From a virus, in the IMG/VR virus record IMGVR_UViG_3300031857_000838, positions 1 through 32,154 of that record: a stretch of 32,154 bases of DNA; one strand, written 5' to 3'. The position numbers and the translations under genes are program-made. This document shows, piece after piece, positions 20,725 to 30,298 of this stretch (position 1 is its first letter; each line of letters begins with the position of its first letter). The notes under the pieces are model-generated. The model had not been told where the DNA came from and did no database searches. It worked only from the letters and a program-made list of their open reading frames with translations.

Positions 20725-20845
20725 TGGTTCCGGGGGGAAAGCGGATGCTGTGCACCCTACCCATCACAGAAACTGCGTTTTGACGCTACGGTTGATGGAT
20801 GCGTTCACGGACGCAGCGAGTACCCCCACCTAATGAAAGAACAAA
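20725..20845 (+). other. Intergenic region with small hairpins
   Basis: This 121-nt gap holds GCGT-TTTG-ACGC (20775-20786) and TGCGT-TCACGG-ACGCA (20800-20815), two dyads with the same GCGT/ACGC arms, after a G-run (GGGGGGAAAGCGG). There is no T-tract of a normal terminator. It precedes the HTH gene at 20846 and could hold operators or an attenuator; nothing stronger can be said. Confidence 0.4.
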
Positions 20846-21070
20846 ATGATCGGATACACCGTTTCCCTTGTTGAAAAGAACAAGGCTGCCGATGGCAAAA
20901 AGATCGGCGTCAAGATTGGGCGAGCATGTATCAAGAAGGGCGTCTCCGTGAAAGAGGTCGCCAAGATCGCAGGTGTGAGCACCGTGACCGTGTACGCATG
21001 GTTCACAGGGGAGTTCAACCCAAAGCCCGAAATCGCCTCCAAGCTTACCCGCTTCCTCGACAAACAATAA
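20846..21070 (+). CDS. Small helix-turn-helix regulator
   Basis: This 74-aa basic protein contains VSVKEVAKIAGVSTVTVYAW (residues about 33-52), a helix-turn-helix with recognition helix TVTVYAWF, and a C-terminal helix EIASKLTRFLDK. It resembles small Cro- or XRE-like DNA-binding proteins and may bind the dyads just upstream. The start ATG follows a weak GAAAGAAC site. The target and the role (repressor or activator) are unknown. Confidence 0.75.
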   Translation: MIGYTVSLVEKNKAADGKKIGVKIGRACIKKGVSVKEVAKIAGVSTVTVYAWFTGEFNPKPEIASKLTRFLDKQ

Positions 21071-21082
21071 CCTATTCCTGCC

Positions 21083-23926
21083 ATGACACTGACCGAATTC
21101 CTAAGCACGGTTCTTGCGGAGACAGGGACATACTGTGCAGTCGGCATCAAGCAGGGGAAAATTCGTACACGGTTCGCAGATAGCTTGCCATCATTGGTGC
21201 AAGAAGTCGATGGGATTCACCAAGCCCAAGCTGACACCTATTTTGCGATGTTCAGTTTCGACCCAGCCATGCAGCCCCCACGGCGGTTGGCTGCGAACGC
21301 CACGAAGGCCAAGGCCTTTTGGCTTGATTTGGATTGCGGCCCAACCAAGGAATACGCAACACGTGAATTGGCTATGGCAGCCTTGGGTCAGTTTTGCATT
21401 GACCTGAATCTCCCACAGCCCATCTGCGTCAACTCCGGCAACGGAGTGCATGCCTACTGGGTACTGCCAGAGAGCATTCCAAAAGAGATGTGGTTGCCTG
21501 TGGCCAACCGCCTGAAAGCCGTATGTACTGAACGCAGCCTGTACGCTGACCCCGCTTGCACGACCGATGTTGCGCGTATCCTGCGCGTGCCCGAGACAAC
21601 CAACTTCAAGAACCCCGATGCCCCGCTGCCCGTGGAGTACATCAGTGGTGATGGCTTGATTGATCTGTTCGAGTTTGCCAAGGCTTTGGGTGCACCCGAG
21701 CCCAGCCAGCATGAAGACGCGCTGCCCTTTGAAGTGCCAGACCACATCAAGAGTGCTGGCATGGACAGCACCACGAAGGCCCTCATGGGCCAGAACAACA
21801 TCTACAAGTTCCACAAGATCATCGCCATGGGCCTGCAAGGTTGCGCACAGCTCAACCACATTGTGACGGACCAAGCGAACATTGAAGAACCGCTGTGGAG
21901 GGCAGGCCTGTCGATTGCGCACTTGTGCGAAGACGAAGCAACCGCCATCCATGAGATGTCGCACAACCACCCGCAGTACGACCCGTCCGACACGGTGTAC
22001 AAGGCAGGGCTCACCAAGGGTCCATACACCTGCGACACCTTTGATTCATTGCGCCCCGGCGTGTGTACTGAGTGCCCCCACAAGGGCAAGTTCGGTTCCC
22101 CCATCGTGCTGGGCAAAGAGATCGCTGCTGCCACCGAGGAAGACAACGTGGTGCAGGCCGAGGATGCGAATTCACACGATACCCGCACCTACATCATACC
22201 CACGTACCCCTTCCCGTTTTTCCGTGGCAAGCACGGTGGTGTATATCTCAAGGGCACACCCAATGACGCCGGGGTATCGGAAGACAAGCTGATCTACGAA
22301 AACGATTTTTACGTGGTCAAGCGCATGTTTGATCAAGAGCAGGGTGAGGTGCTCTGGTTGCGTTTGCATCTGCCTAAAGATGGTGTCCGGGAGTTTTCCA
22401 TTCCACTGACAGATGCCACATCGAAAGACAGATTCCGGGACACGATCGCAGCGCAGGGCATCATGGCCCTTGGCAAAACTATCGACCCCCTCATGTTTTA
22501 CATACAACGCTGGTTGAAGGAATTGCAACATATGGGACAAGCAGAAACCGTCCGCAGCCAATTTGGCTGGACAGAAGAAAAGACGTTCATCATCGGGGAC
22601 CGGGAGATTTCCGCAGAGGGTGTGCGCTACAGCCCACCATCCCGAGCCATCATGCAGACCTGCAGCCTGCTCACCAAGAAGGGTGACCTGAACGAATGGC
22701 GCACGATTGCGAACTTCTATAACAACCCCGGCATGGAGGCGCAGGCTTTTGCGCTGTTCCTTGGCTTTGGTAGCGTGTTGATGCCCTTCACACAGGTGCG
22801 CGGCGGTATCGTCAACTTGATGAGCCCCGGCTCCGGCACAGGTAAGTCCACCGTGCAGATGGTGATCAACAGCATCTGGGGCAAACCGTTTGATCTGTTG
22901 CTGCAAAACGACGACACGTACAACGCCAAGATTCACCGCTTCGGTGTGCTGAACAATCTGCCCGCCACGATCGACGAGATCACCAACATGCGCGAGGAGA
23001 TCATCAGCCAATTGGCGTACGCCATTACACAGGGGCGTGGCAAAAACCGCATGGAGTCGCAGTCCAACGCAGAGCGGCTGAACCATACCTTCTGGCGCTT
23101 GGTGGCCATCACGTCATCAAACAGCAGCTTGTACGACAAGCTGTACGCCTTGAAAGATTTCCCCGAAGGCGAGATGATGCGGATCATTGAGCTGCGGATT
23201 CACCAGACCAACACACATTCCAAGGAATACACCGATGCCCTGTTCGGTCGATTGACCGACAACTACGGCCACGCCGGAGAGGTGTTCATAAAGTATGTGG
23301 TCGAGAACCTGCCCGATGTGCTGGACATTCTGCGTGACGTTCAGCTGCGTCTGGATGCTGCTGCAGGGCTTGGCCAACGGGAACGCTTCTGGTCCAACAT
23401 CGGGGCACTGGCCATCACTGGGGGCCTGATTGCCAACCAACTGCGCCTGATCGACATCGATGTTAAACGCATCTTCAACTGGCTTGTCGTGTTCCTGAAA
23501 GCTGGCAAGGGCGAAGTCAAGAACGGCACCACAACAGACGGCGCTGGCGCACTGGGTTCGTTCATCGCAGCCAACGTCAACAACATCCTGATCATTCGTG
23601 ATGGCGCAGCAGACAACGGGCTTCCAACACCCCCAATGCGCGAACCACGCGGGGAACTGCTGATCCGTTACGAGCCGGACACGAAGTATCTGTACATCGT
23701 GCAAAAGAAGTTCAAGGAATGGTGCGCCAAGAATCAGGTCAGCTACCACGATACCGTGAACAATCTGCGCAATTCAGGCGTCAACATCGTTGCCACGAAG
23801 AAACGTATGGGGAAAGGCACAATGGTTGCATCCCCACCGCTCAACGTGCTGATGATCGATGACACCATGCACAACGTGTTTGACAGCGACGCAGTGATGG
23901 CCGCAAGTGATACTCAAGACGATTGA
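21083..23926 (+). CDS. Primase-helicase (archaeo-eukaryotic primase fold plus ATPase)
   Basis: This 947-aa protein fuses two replication activities. The N-terminal ~200 residues have FWLDLDCG with catalytic D82 and D84, SGNGVHAYW with H123, and RILRVPETTNFK, the signature of archaeo-eukaryotic-type primases. Around residues 325-350 lies a Cys-containing segment (CDTFDS, CTECPHK), probably a zinc site. The C-terminal part has Walker A PGSGTGKS (582-589) and Walker B PATIDE (627-632), resembling DUF927/D5-type helicases. It probably primes and unwinds for the family A polymerase. No DnaB-type helicase is visible. The ATG is 12 nt after the HTH gene. Confidence 0.88.
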   Translation: MTLTEFLSTVLAETGTYCAVGIKQGKIRTRFADSLPSLVQEVDGIHQAQADTYFAMFSFDPAMQPPRRLAANATKAKAFWLDLDCGPTKEYATRELAMAALGQFCIDLNLPQPICVNSGNGVHAYWVLPESIPKEMWLPVANRLKAVCTERSLYADPACTTDVARILRVPETTNFKNPDAPLPVEYISGDGLIDLFEFAKALGAPEPSQHEDALPFEVPDHIKSAGMDSTTKALMGQNNIYKFHKIIAMGLQGCAQLNHIVTDQANIEEPLWRAGLSIAHLCEDEATAIHEMSHNHPQYDPSDTVYKAGLTKGPYTCDTFDSLRPGVCTECPHKGKFGSPIVLGKEIAAATEEDNVVQAEDANSHDTRTYIIPTYPFPFFRGKHGGVYLKGTPNDAGVSEDKLIYENDFYVVKRMFDQEQGEVLWLRLHLPKDGVREFSIPLTDATSKDRFRDTIAAQGIMALGKTIDPLMFYIQRWLKELQHMGQAETVRSQFGWTEEKTFIIGDREISAEGVRYSPPSRAIMQTCSLLTKKGDLNEWRTIANFYNNPGMEAQAFALFLGFGSVLMPFTQVRGGIVNLMSPGSGTGKSTVQMVINSIWGKPFDLLLQNDDTYNAKIHRFGVLNNLPATIDEITNMREEIISQLAYAITQGRGKNRMESQSNAERLNHTFWRLVAITSSNSSLYDKLYALKDFPEGEMMRIIELRIHQTNTHSKEYTDALFGRLTDNYGHAGEVFIKYVVENLPDVLDILRDVQLRLDAAAGLGQRERFWSNIGALAITGGLIANQLRLIDIDVKRIFNWLVVFLKAGKGEVKNGTTTDGAGALGSFIAANVNNILIIRDGAADNGLPTPPMREPRGELLIRYEPDTKYLYIVQKKFKEWCAKNQVSYHDTVNNLRNSGVNIVATKKRMGKGTMVASPPLNVLMIDDTMHNVFDSDAVMAASDTQDD

Positions 23927-24119
23927 AACGGAGGGTGTTCAGGTCGAGATCGAGTGGGGGAAGTTCATTGTGGGCTCCTCCTTCTTCCTCCCGTGCATCG
24001 ACACGGCGTCAATCCGAAGGCAACTGGAAAAACATGCCCAAGCCCGTGGGTTTGAAATCAAGATGCGGGATCGTGTGGAAAACCTGTACTGGGGAGTTCG
24101 CGTATGGCGGGTGGCGTGA
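23907..24119 (+). CDS. Small conserved phage protein
   Basis: This 70-aa protein starts at GTG 23907, overlapping the primase-helicase by 20 nt. It includes VEIEWGKFIVGSSFFLPCID, then IRRQLEKHAQARGFEIKMRD and ends VRVWRVA. I recall similar short phage proteins with a GSSFFxPCxDT segment, but no function. It is the last + strand gene before the terminator. Confidence 0.65.
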   Translation: MILKTIETEGVQVEIEWGKFIVGSSFFLPCIDTASIRRQLEKHAQARGFEIKMRDRVENLYWGVRVWRVA

Positions 24120-24129
24120 TACCATTTAC

Positions 24130-24149
24130 GGGCAACTCTGCAGTTGCCC
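24130..24149. repeat. 8-bp hairpin at the convergent junction
   Basis: GGGCAACT (24130-24137), loop CTGC, AGTTGCCC (24142-24149). This perfect hairpin precedes the main terminator by 14 nt and has no T-tract. It may aid termination or protect the transcript 3' end. Confidence 0.6.
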
Positions 24150-24163
24150 ATGATGAAACCGTT

Positions 24164-24193
24164 AACCCCCGGCTAAACACCGGGGGTTCTTTT
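24164..24193 (+). terminator. Strong intrinsic terminator between convergent gene blocks
   Basis: AACCCCCGG (24164-24172), loop CTAAACA, CCGGGGGTT (24180-24188), then CTTTT. The GC-rich 9-bp stem and T-run make a strong terminator for the + strand replication genes. On the - strand the hairpin follows the 2033-aa gene directly, with a weaker T-run (GGGGGTTAACGG), so it may act in both directions. Confidence 0.9.
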
Positions 24194-27100
24194 ATTTCCG
24201 CAGCGCTTTCTCAAGTTCGCGGGTGTAGCTGACCAGCTCGTTTTCAGACTCGCGTATCTCATCAATCAACTCCCGGCGCTCGGCGCTGGTCATGCCGAGC
24301 ATCTCCTCAGTGCCCTGTTCAACCATGGTCCGTAGAGCACGCATCTGACTCAGGTCACGCAAGGTGTTGTTGATTATCGGAGCGGCGCTGATAAGCGCTT
24401 CGTTGGCTTCCAAGAACTTCTCGGCCTTGGCCGGATCGGTTTTGAGCAAGTCCTTGAATGTGGAATCAGCTTGTACAACCTTTTCCCGCAGATCATAGAA
24501 CTCCACCTTGCTGCGACCCCCAACAGTGTCATACAAGAAGATGCTGGTGAACGGCATCTGGTACAACGGACGGTCTGGGCGGCTTGGGTTCAGCAAAGCG
24601 TCAGTCATCAGCAAGGTGGTTGACCCGGCCATACCGAACGTGCCACGCAAGAAGTTGTCGATCTTGATGGGGGATATGTTGGTAGTCTCACCCAAAGCTT
24701 TTGCCAGCTCTGATGTGGTGGACGTATACCTGAATCCGGGCTCGCGCCGCTGCATGGAGGCAGACTCCAGCTCCCGCTGCAGGAAGAAGGAGTAGTTGGT
24801 CATGTTCTCCAGTATCGGGCGGATCAACGACGGCACTGCGGTTGGGGACGAGTATGCAGAGAACGCCGCTTTGACCGTGCTGCCCAATGCAGCCGTGATC
24901 GCTTGCTCTTCCGCAGTGCCGTAGCGGTTCCAATACTGGACGATCCGCTCGGGGATGGACTTGAAGACGAACGCCAATTCCTTTGGCACAGGGATTTTGT
25001 ATCCACCGGGCAAAAGCCAGTTGTTGTCGCGCACTTCATCGGTGGCGTTTTCGTAGTCCTCGTCGTCGCTCATCGCCAGCGCGTATGCAAACCCAAACGC
25101 AGTCATGATGGCCACGCGGCTCAGAAACAACCTGCGGGCTGCGGTGCGCTCGCCTGAAGAAGACCCGTCGAGACCTGTGGCGGAGCGGTACAGCACGTCC
25201 ATACCCTGCGCGTACGCGTTGAAGAACGGGATCACTCGTGCGGCGGTTCGCATGGTAGGGCTTGAGCCACGGCGGGTGAAGTTAATCAACTCGCGGGCGC
25301 GAGTCTGTGCCAGCAGTTCATCACCTTTGGTTTCCCGCATGGTCTCTTCGTACACCGCCAAACGAGCTGCAAGGTCCGAAGCCTTGGTGAACTGCTCAAG
25401 ACGGTGGAACATCTTCCCGGCTACACCGCGTTTTGTGGCACCGATTTCTTTTTCGATGTCAGCCACGGGCTCGTAGATGTTGAAGTCGTAGTCCCCGATG
25501 ATGCCCAGCTCTTCCATGCGTTTGACCGCCACGGATTTGCGCCCTGTCAACTCACCAAAGAACACCTTGGGGAAGTTGTACAAAGTCTTCATGGCAACAA
25601 CCAAGGGTCGCTCCACGCCAGAGTAAAACGCTGCACGCTGCGCGTCATCCACCACCTGCTTAATGGCAAACGGAGGCATTGCAGTGATCGACAGGCGCAG
25701 CACACGGGCCGTAGCGCCGAGGGCTTTTGTCAGGCCGTTCATGATCTCCGGCGCTTGCATAAACGCCAGCATGTCGTACTCGTTCTGCACCTCAAAATAC
25801 ACGGGCTTGCCGTCACGGAACAAACGGGGGACAACGAGATTCGGGTTTTGCGCAGCGTCGGGTTTATCAATCTCCCGTGCGAAACCGCCAAGCTCCATGG
25901 TCTCCAGCAGCTTCACGCTGGCGTTGTTGCGCATGGTGTCTTCGACCATACCGCTCAGGCGGTTGGCGTACGCATCGAGCACGTTGCGAACAGGGCGACC
26001 CAGCGAGCCTTTCAGGCCGGGGTATGAGTCGAGGACTGCCAGTCCCTTACCGCGAACAAACTTTGGCGTCGAAGGGGCGTCTTCAAACACCCGATCAAAC
26101 GGCACGTAATCTTCGTTGGATTTCCAGAACTGCCCCTGCTCTTCGGTGATGCGTCCGGTGCTGACCATCAGGTCGATTGCTTGCGTGCGCGTCGCATTGA
26201 GGTCCGCTTGAATGTCCTGTATGCCTTTGGATTTTTGATAGATGGACTCCATCTGATCAATCTCGGCATCGGTCATGTACAGCTTGATCTTGCGTGCACG
26301 ATCCTCCGCAGCTTCCTTGGTCTTGCCCTTGCCAGCGAGGATGATGGCCGACTGCTCCAGCTCTTTGTTGTATTGGCGCAACCCGTGCACACGGTGGCCT
26401 TCCAGTACGGTGGAGATTTCCGCTTTGGCTTCCTCGTAGGTCATGTTGTTCGCATCTGCAAACGCCTTGACTTTGTTGAGCGCCGACACCATCGACTTGT
26501 CTTGGTCAAACGTCTCGACCAGACCTTCTTTGTTCACACGGATGCCGCCAGCGCGGAAGAAGTCCATGATGATCTTGGCGTTGTCTTCAGCCTGACGTGC
26601 CAGCACCATAGGGTTCATGTTGCCAAACGAATCCCGCACGCCCTTGGAGAACATCTGGGATACCTTGGACTCCACCGATGCAAACTTGTCAGCAACGGCT
26701 TGGCGGAACGTGGTGAGAATGCCGGAGTTCTCCCGAGCCTTCTGCATGCCTTGTATGGCTTCGCCAATTACCCCATCGGGTCCACGCTCACCCACAGGCA
26801 GTTTGTCCTGCAGGGCCTTGATGGCCGCACGGGATGCAAGGTCGAGTTCCGCTGCAGCGGGGATGGAGTTGCGCGATTTCTCTGCGGAAGCTTCACCTGT
26901 CGCAGCGGTGTAGGATTCTTTGGTGAACGCAGCCTTGGCGATCATCTGAATCTGTTCGGCTGTCAGGCTGCTGATGCCCAACGAGGTGCCGAAGACTCGG
27001 TTCAGTGCAGTGATGACGCCAGTCTTGACCCGGTTCCACATGTTGCGCAAAGCGCCGACTTTAGGCAGGGTGCCTGCAGCCTCGGACATGGCCATCTCTT

Positions 27101-30100
27101 CAACGAAGTAGGCCAGCAATTCATCACCAAATACTTCTGGGCCACGCTTCATATCCCGGATTGGGATGCGCTTGTATGCGGCCTGCGCCATCTTGGATTC
27201 CACCGACCCATCGGCTTTTTCGATTGCGTTTTGCAAGCGGGTGATGATGGCGTCGTACGCCTTGGCACCGACCAAATTCTTCAGACCCAAGTGGGCCCCG
27301 ACCTCGTGCAAGGCTACCGCAAGGATTTTGCCTTCAGGGATGCCGTTGGCGTACAGGGTGACAGTCTTGCCGTCGTAGAGGCCACCGATCTTGCGGCCAT
27401 CTGGTGACGCCGCTTCGAGCTTGACCTTGCCAGACTTGAGCATGCGGCGCAACGCCGCACCCAACACGCCCGGCATGCTGGCCACTTCAGCCTGCATGGA
27501 AGACAGGGTCTGACCTTCGGCTGTGCCGACGGATCGGCGGCGCTTCTTCTCTGCATCAACTTCCGCTTGCAGTTCCGCACCAAAGGTGGAAGGGCCAGAA
27601 ATATCAAAAGGCGATTTTGGTTTGGCAGCGGCGGGTGCTTCCTTGGCCACCACCTCTTCGGCCATGGCCTCGACTTCAGGGTCGAGGGTTTCATCCGGTT
27701 GCACCAATGCGTCGAAGAGGCCCGCAGGCTTCTTGGCTTTCTTGGGCTCTGTTTTTGGGGCTGTTTCTGGAGCTGACTTCTGCGCTGCGCGATCGGCTTC
27801 GATAACCGCATCCTTCGCTGCGCGTTCTTGCTCAATGATGGCGTCGTACTCTGCACGCTTCTTGGTGCCTTCACGGGGTATGCGGCCCCGCTTATCCAGC
27901 ATGGCGAGTCCTTGCTCTGTGAGAGCTCGGGCGCGATCTTGCAACTGGGTAAGGCTTACTGCAGGCTGTGCATCGCTGACTCGTGCATCTCCCTCGCCAG
28001 CATCTGGTCCAGTAGGAACCAATCCGAGTCCGTCAGATGTTGCAGGTGCTTCGGCGGCGGGGGCAGCTCCGGGTCCGGGTTCAGGAAGTTCGGTTGCGGC
28101 AGGTTGTACAGGTAACGCCACGCTTCGCTTACGTCCTCGGGGCTTATCGCTGACCGCAGGCGCAGGTTGCGGGGTTGGCGTGGTTGATACATCGGGGACT
28201 CCTTGAAACTCGGGACGGGCGAGGTACGCGTCCACTTTTTGTACGATCGGCGCACTCTTTCCTTCCTTGTACACCGTGAGCATCTTCTTGACTTCGGCAG
28301 CGTCTTCTGGCTTTGCAATGTCCAGCCCGTGGATGGGATGGTCCGGTTTGCGCAGAATGGCCGAATGCCCAATACCCAACGCGCCCAGCACGTCAGGAGA
28401 CATCAAAGTCGGCACGGTCTCTGGGGTGGGTTTGGCCCGGACAGTTGGCTCAGGAACTGGTTGCCCATCGGGCTGCTGCGAAAACGCAGACTGCTCAGCC
28501 AACGCAGCTTCACGTGCTTGCTGCTCAGCCGCCGCACCTTCGGTTGCCTCACGCTCAACGCGCTGGCGGTATGCCTCATCCACACCTGCAAGGGTGTAGT
28601 CTTTGATCTGGCCGTCCAGATACTTGATGCGTTGCTGGATTTCTGGTGTCTGCTCTGCAGCCTTGAGCTGCTCGCGCATCTTGACCAGATCGGCGTACTC
28701 GAACGTGGCCTCCAGCATGAGGTCGGCTTGTCCGGCTGCTTCAAGTTCCTTGGGCGTGAGGGCCACCCCTGCTTTTCTCGCAGCGGCGGTAGTTACGGGC
28801 CTGCCTTCATCCACCTCGGACGGGCGTAATGCAGCCTCATCGGGTGCCGGTGTCAACGGTAAACCGGTCAACCCCACCGCAGGCTGGGTAGGTCTTGGCA
28901 ACGCTTGGAACAGTGCGCCTTGATCCTGCCCTTGCTTGAGCTGTGGGCCACGATCTGCTTCGCGCTGTTTGATAGTTTCTGCCACCTGCGTGCGGCGTGT
29001 GCGGATTTCCCGCATGCGCTGGTTGTCTTCGGGGGTCTTTTTCTTTTTCTCTTGAAGTGTGGCGTATTCCTTGTTCAGCATGTCCAGCTCTTGCTGGAAG
29101 AACTCGGTGTCCTGTGCCTGCTCAAGGCCAAGCTGCTGTTGGCCAGCGGCTTCCAGCTCCTCGGGGGTACGGGCAAAGCCAGCCTCTTGCGCAACCTCTG
29201 TGGTAAGGGGCATGCCCTCAAACAAGTCAGACGTGCGCGGCGCGGCTTCATCGGGCGCTGGCTCCAGAATCTGACCTTCGCTGTCAGTCCCTGTGGGCAG
29301 CGTGCGTTGCGGTTCGGTGGGCTTCTCCAGCCCCCGGAACAACTGCCCTTGCTGACCGACGTAGCCTTGGGCCTGTGCAGCTTTTGCCTCTTCACCAAGC
29401 CCTTGCTCAAGTTTGAGCTGCTCACGGCGTTCCCGCTCTGCTTGCGCTTTTTGTTCGGCATCGGGGACTTCGCTTGCGGCACCTTTAACACGGCGACCAA
29501 GCGCCATATCCAGCAAGCCCTGCACCAGTGCGCCCGTAGCGCCACCATAAGCTGCGGATTCCCCGACTTGCTCAATGATGGCTTGCTCGGGTTTGTAGAT
29601 GCCTTTGGCAATCAAGTTCTGTGCAACTTGTGATGCGGCTTCTTGCGCACCCTCTTCCCCGCCAGCAATCAATGCACGCTTGACCTGTGCAACAGCACCT
29701 CGTTTGATCGGGTCGGCAAGTCGGCTCAAGATTCGCACAGGGGCAAACATCTCTGCAGTACCAACGACCGCACCCAAACCAGTGGCAAGACCACGATCAT
29801 CCGCAGTAGCCCCACCTTCTTCAGCGCGGCCACGAGCCTCGCCAGCGCCAGCCCCCACACCCAGTGCAGTGCCAGCAATACGACCCGCAACGCCCAGTGG
29901 CGCGGATGCAAGGAACGGGACTGTGGAGCCTACGGCTTCGCCAAACTTACGGCCTATGGATTCCTCGTAGCCCGCGCCAGCTTCAAACGGTTTGCGTGCC
30001 GCTGCAGCAGTGGACTTGATGGATTCTCTGACGGCTTTTTCCCTCTCGTCGGGTAGAAGTGCAGACGCACCCACCGCAGCGCTTTCGGCAAGGCCGATGG

Positions 30101-30293
30101 CTCCGGGCACTATGCCCTTGAAAAACTCTTTGACGTTGCCGCCAACGGTGGTTTCTTTGGGTGCGGCAGGAGCCGGGGGTAGTTTCCCCAACTCCGCTTC
30201 TATCATTCGCTGCGCTTCTTCTGGTGGTGTCCCGTCTGGAACTTGGAATCTTGCGATACGGCCATCAGGGAGTTTGAAGCGAGCTATTGGCAT
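24192..30293 (-). CDS. Giant polyvalent virion-associated protein (LPD38-like)
   Basis: This 2033-aa protein is probably carried in the particle and ejected with the DNA. Residues 1-40 form a short domain (ARFKLPDGRIARFQVPDG), followed by Ala/Gly-rich helices with possible membrane-active segments (about 60-270). A charged low-complexity region (270-900) contains a duplicated module (about 345-440 and 482-575). A peptidase-like motif ALHEVGAHLGL lies at 994-1004 (HExxxH, not canonical HExxH). The C-terminal ~700 residues have RVIPFFNAYAQGMDVLYRSA and a hydrophobic helix (RVAIMTAFGFAYALAM), matching my memory of LPD38 polyvalent proteins. ATG 30293 lacks a good ribosome site. Its neighbour on the same strand also looks virion-associated. 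Confidence 0.85.
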   Translation of the reverse strand: MPIARFKLPDGRIARFQVPDGTPPEEAQRMIEAELGKLPPAPAAPKETTVGGNVKEFFKGIVPGAIGLAESAAVGASALLPDEREKAVRESIKSTAAAARKPFEAGAGYEESIGRKFGEAVGSTVPFLASAPLGVAGRIAGTALGVGAGAGEARGRAEEGGATADDRGLATGLGAVVGTAEMFAPVRILSRLADPIKRGAVAQVKRALIAGGEEGAQEAASQVAQNLIAKGIYKPEQAIIEQVGESAAYGGATGALVQGLLDMALGRRVKGAASEVPDAEQKAQAERERREQLKLEQGLGEEAKAAQAQGYVGQQGQLFRGLEKPTEPQRTLPTGTDSEGQILEPAPDEAAPRTSDLFEGMPLTTEVAQEAGFARTPEELEAAGQQQLGLEQAQDTEFFQQELDMLNKEYATLQEKKKKTPEDNQRMREIRTRRTQVAETIKQREADRGPQLKQGQDQGALFQALPRPTQPAVGLTGLPLTPAPDEAALRPSEVDEGRPVTTAAARKAGVALTPKELEAAGQADLMLEATFEYADLVKMREQLKAAEQTPEIQQRIKYLDGQIKDYTLAGVDEAYRQRVEREATEGAAAEQQAREAALAEQSAFSQQPDGQPVPEPTVRAKPTPETVPTLMSPDVLGALGIGHSAILRKPDHPIHGLDIAKPEDAAEVKKMLTVYKEGKSAPIVQKVDAYLARPEFQGVPDVSTTPTPQPAPAVSDKPRGRKRSVALPVQPAATELPEPGPGAAPAAEAPATSDGLGLVPTGPDAGEGDARVSDAQPAVSLTQLQDRARALTEQGLAMLDKRGRIPREGTKKRAEYDAIIEQERAAKDAVIEADRAAQKSAPETAPKTEPKKAKKPAGLFDALVQPDETLDPEVEAMAEEVVAKEAPAAAKPKSPFDISGPSTFGAELQAEVDAEKKRRRSVGTAEGQTLSSMQAEVASMPGVLGAALRRMLKSGKVKLEAASPDGRKIGGLYDGKTVTLYANGIPEGKILAVALHEVGAHLGLKNLVGAKAYDAIITRLQNAIEKADGSVESKMAQAAYKRIPIRDMKRGPEVFGDELLAYFVEEMAMSEAAGTLPKVGALRNMWNRVKTGVITALNRVFGTSLGISSLTAEQIQMIAKAAFTKESYTAATGEASAEKSRNSIPAAAELDLASRAAIKALQDKLPVGERGPDGVIGEAIQGMQKARENSGILTTFRQAVADKFASVESKVSQMFSKGVRDSFGNMNPMVLARQAEDNAKIIMDFFRAGGIRVNKEGLVETFDQDKSMVSALNKVKAFADANNMTYEEAKAEISTVLEGHRVHGLRQYNKELEQSAIILAGKGKTKEAAEDRARKIKLYMTDAEIDQMESIYQKSKGIQDIQADLNATRTQAIDLMVSTGRITEEQGQFWKSNEDYVPFDRVFEDAPSTPKFVRGKGLAVLDSYPGLKGSLGRPVRNVLDAYANRLSGMVEDTMRNNASVKLLETMELGGFAREIDKPDAAQNPNLVVPRLFRDGKPVYFEVQNEYDMLAFMQAPEIMNGLTKALGATARVLRLSITAMPPFAIKQVVDDAQRAAFYSGVERPLVVAMKTLYNFPKVFFGELTGRKSVAVKRMEELGIIGDYDFNIYEPVADIEKEIGATKRGVAGKMFHRLEQFTKASDLAARLAVYEETMRETKGDELLAQTRARELINFTRRGSSPTMRTAARVIPFFNAYAQGMDVLYRSATGLDGSSSGERTAARRLFLSRVAIMTAFGFAYALAMSDDEDYENATDEVRDNNWLLPGGYKIPVPKELAFVFKSIPERIVQYWNRYGTAEEQAITAALGSTVKAAFSAYSSPTAVPSLIRPILENMTNYSFFLQRELESASMQRREPGFRYTSTTSELAKALGETTNISPIKIDNFLRGTFGMAGSTTLLMTDALLNPSRPDRPLYQMPFTSIFLYDTVGGRSKVEFYDLREKVVQADSTFKDLLKTDPAKAEKFLEANEALISAAPIINNTLRDLSQMRALRTMVEQGTEEMLGMTSAERRELIDEIRESENELVSYTRELEKALRK

Positions 30294-30298
30294 GGAAG

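Noticed and set aside
26181-27407. A 408-codon open frame on the + strand
   Set aside because: It lies entirely opposite the 2033-aa - strand gene, whose product has recognisable features in this part, and the + frame has no domain, promoter or ribosome site. It is a shadow frame.
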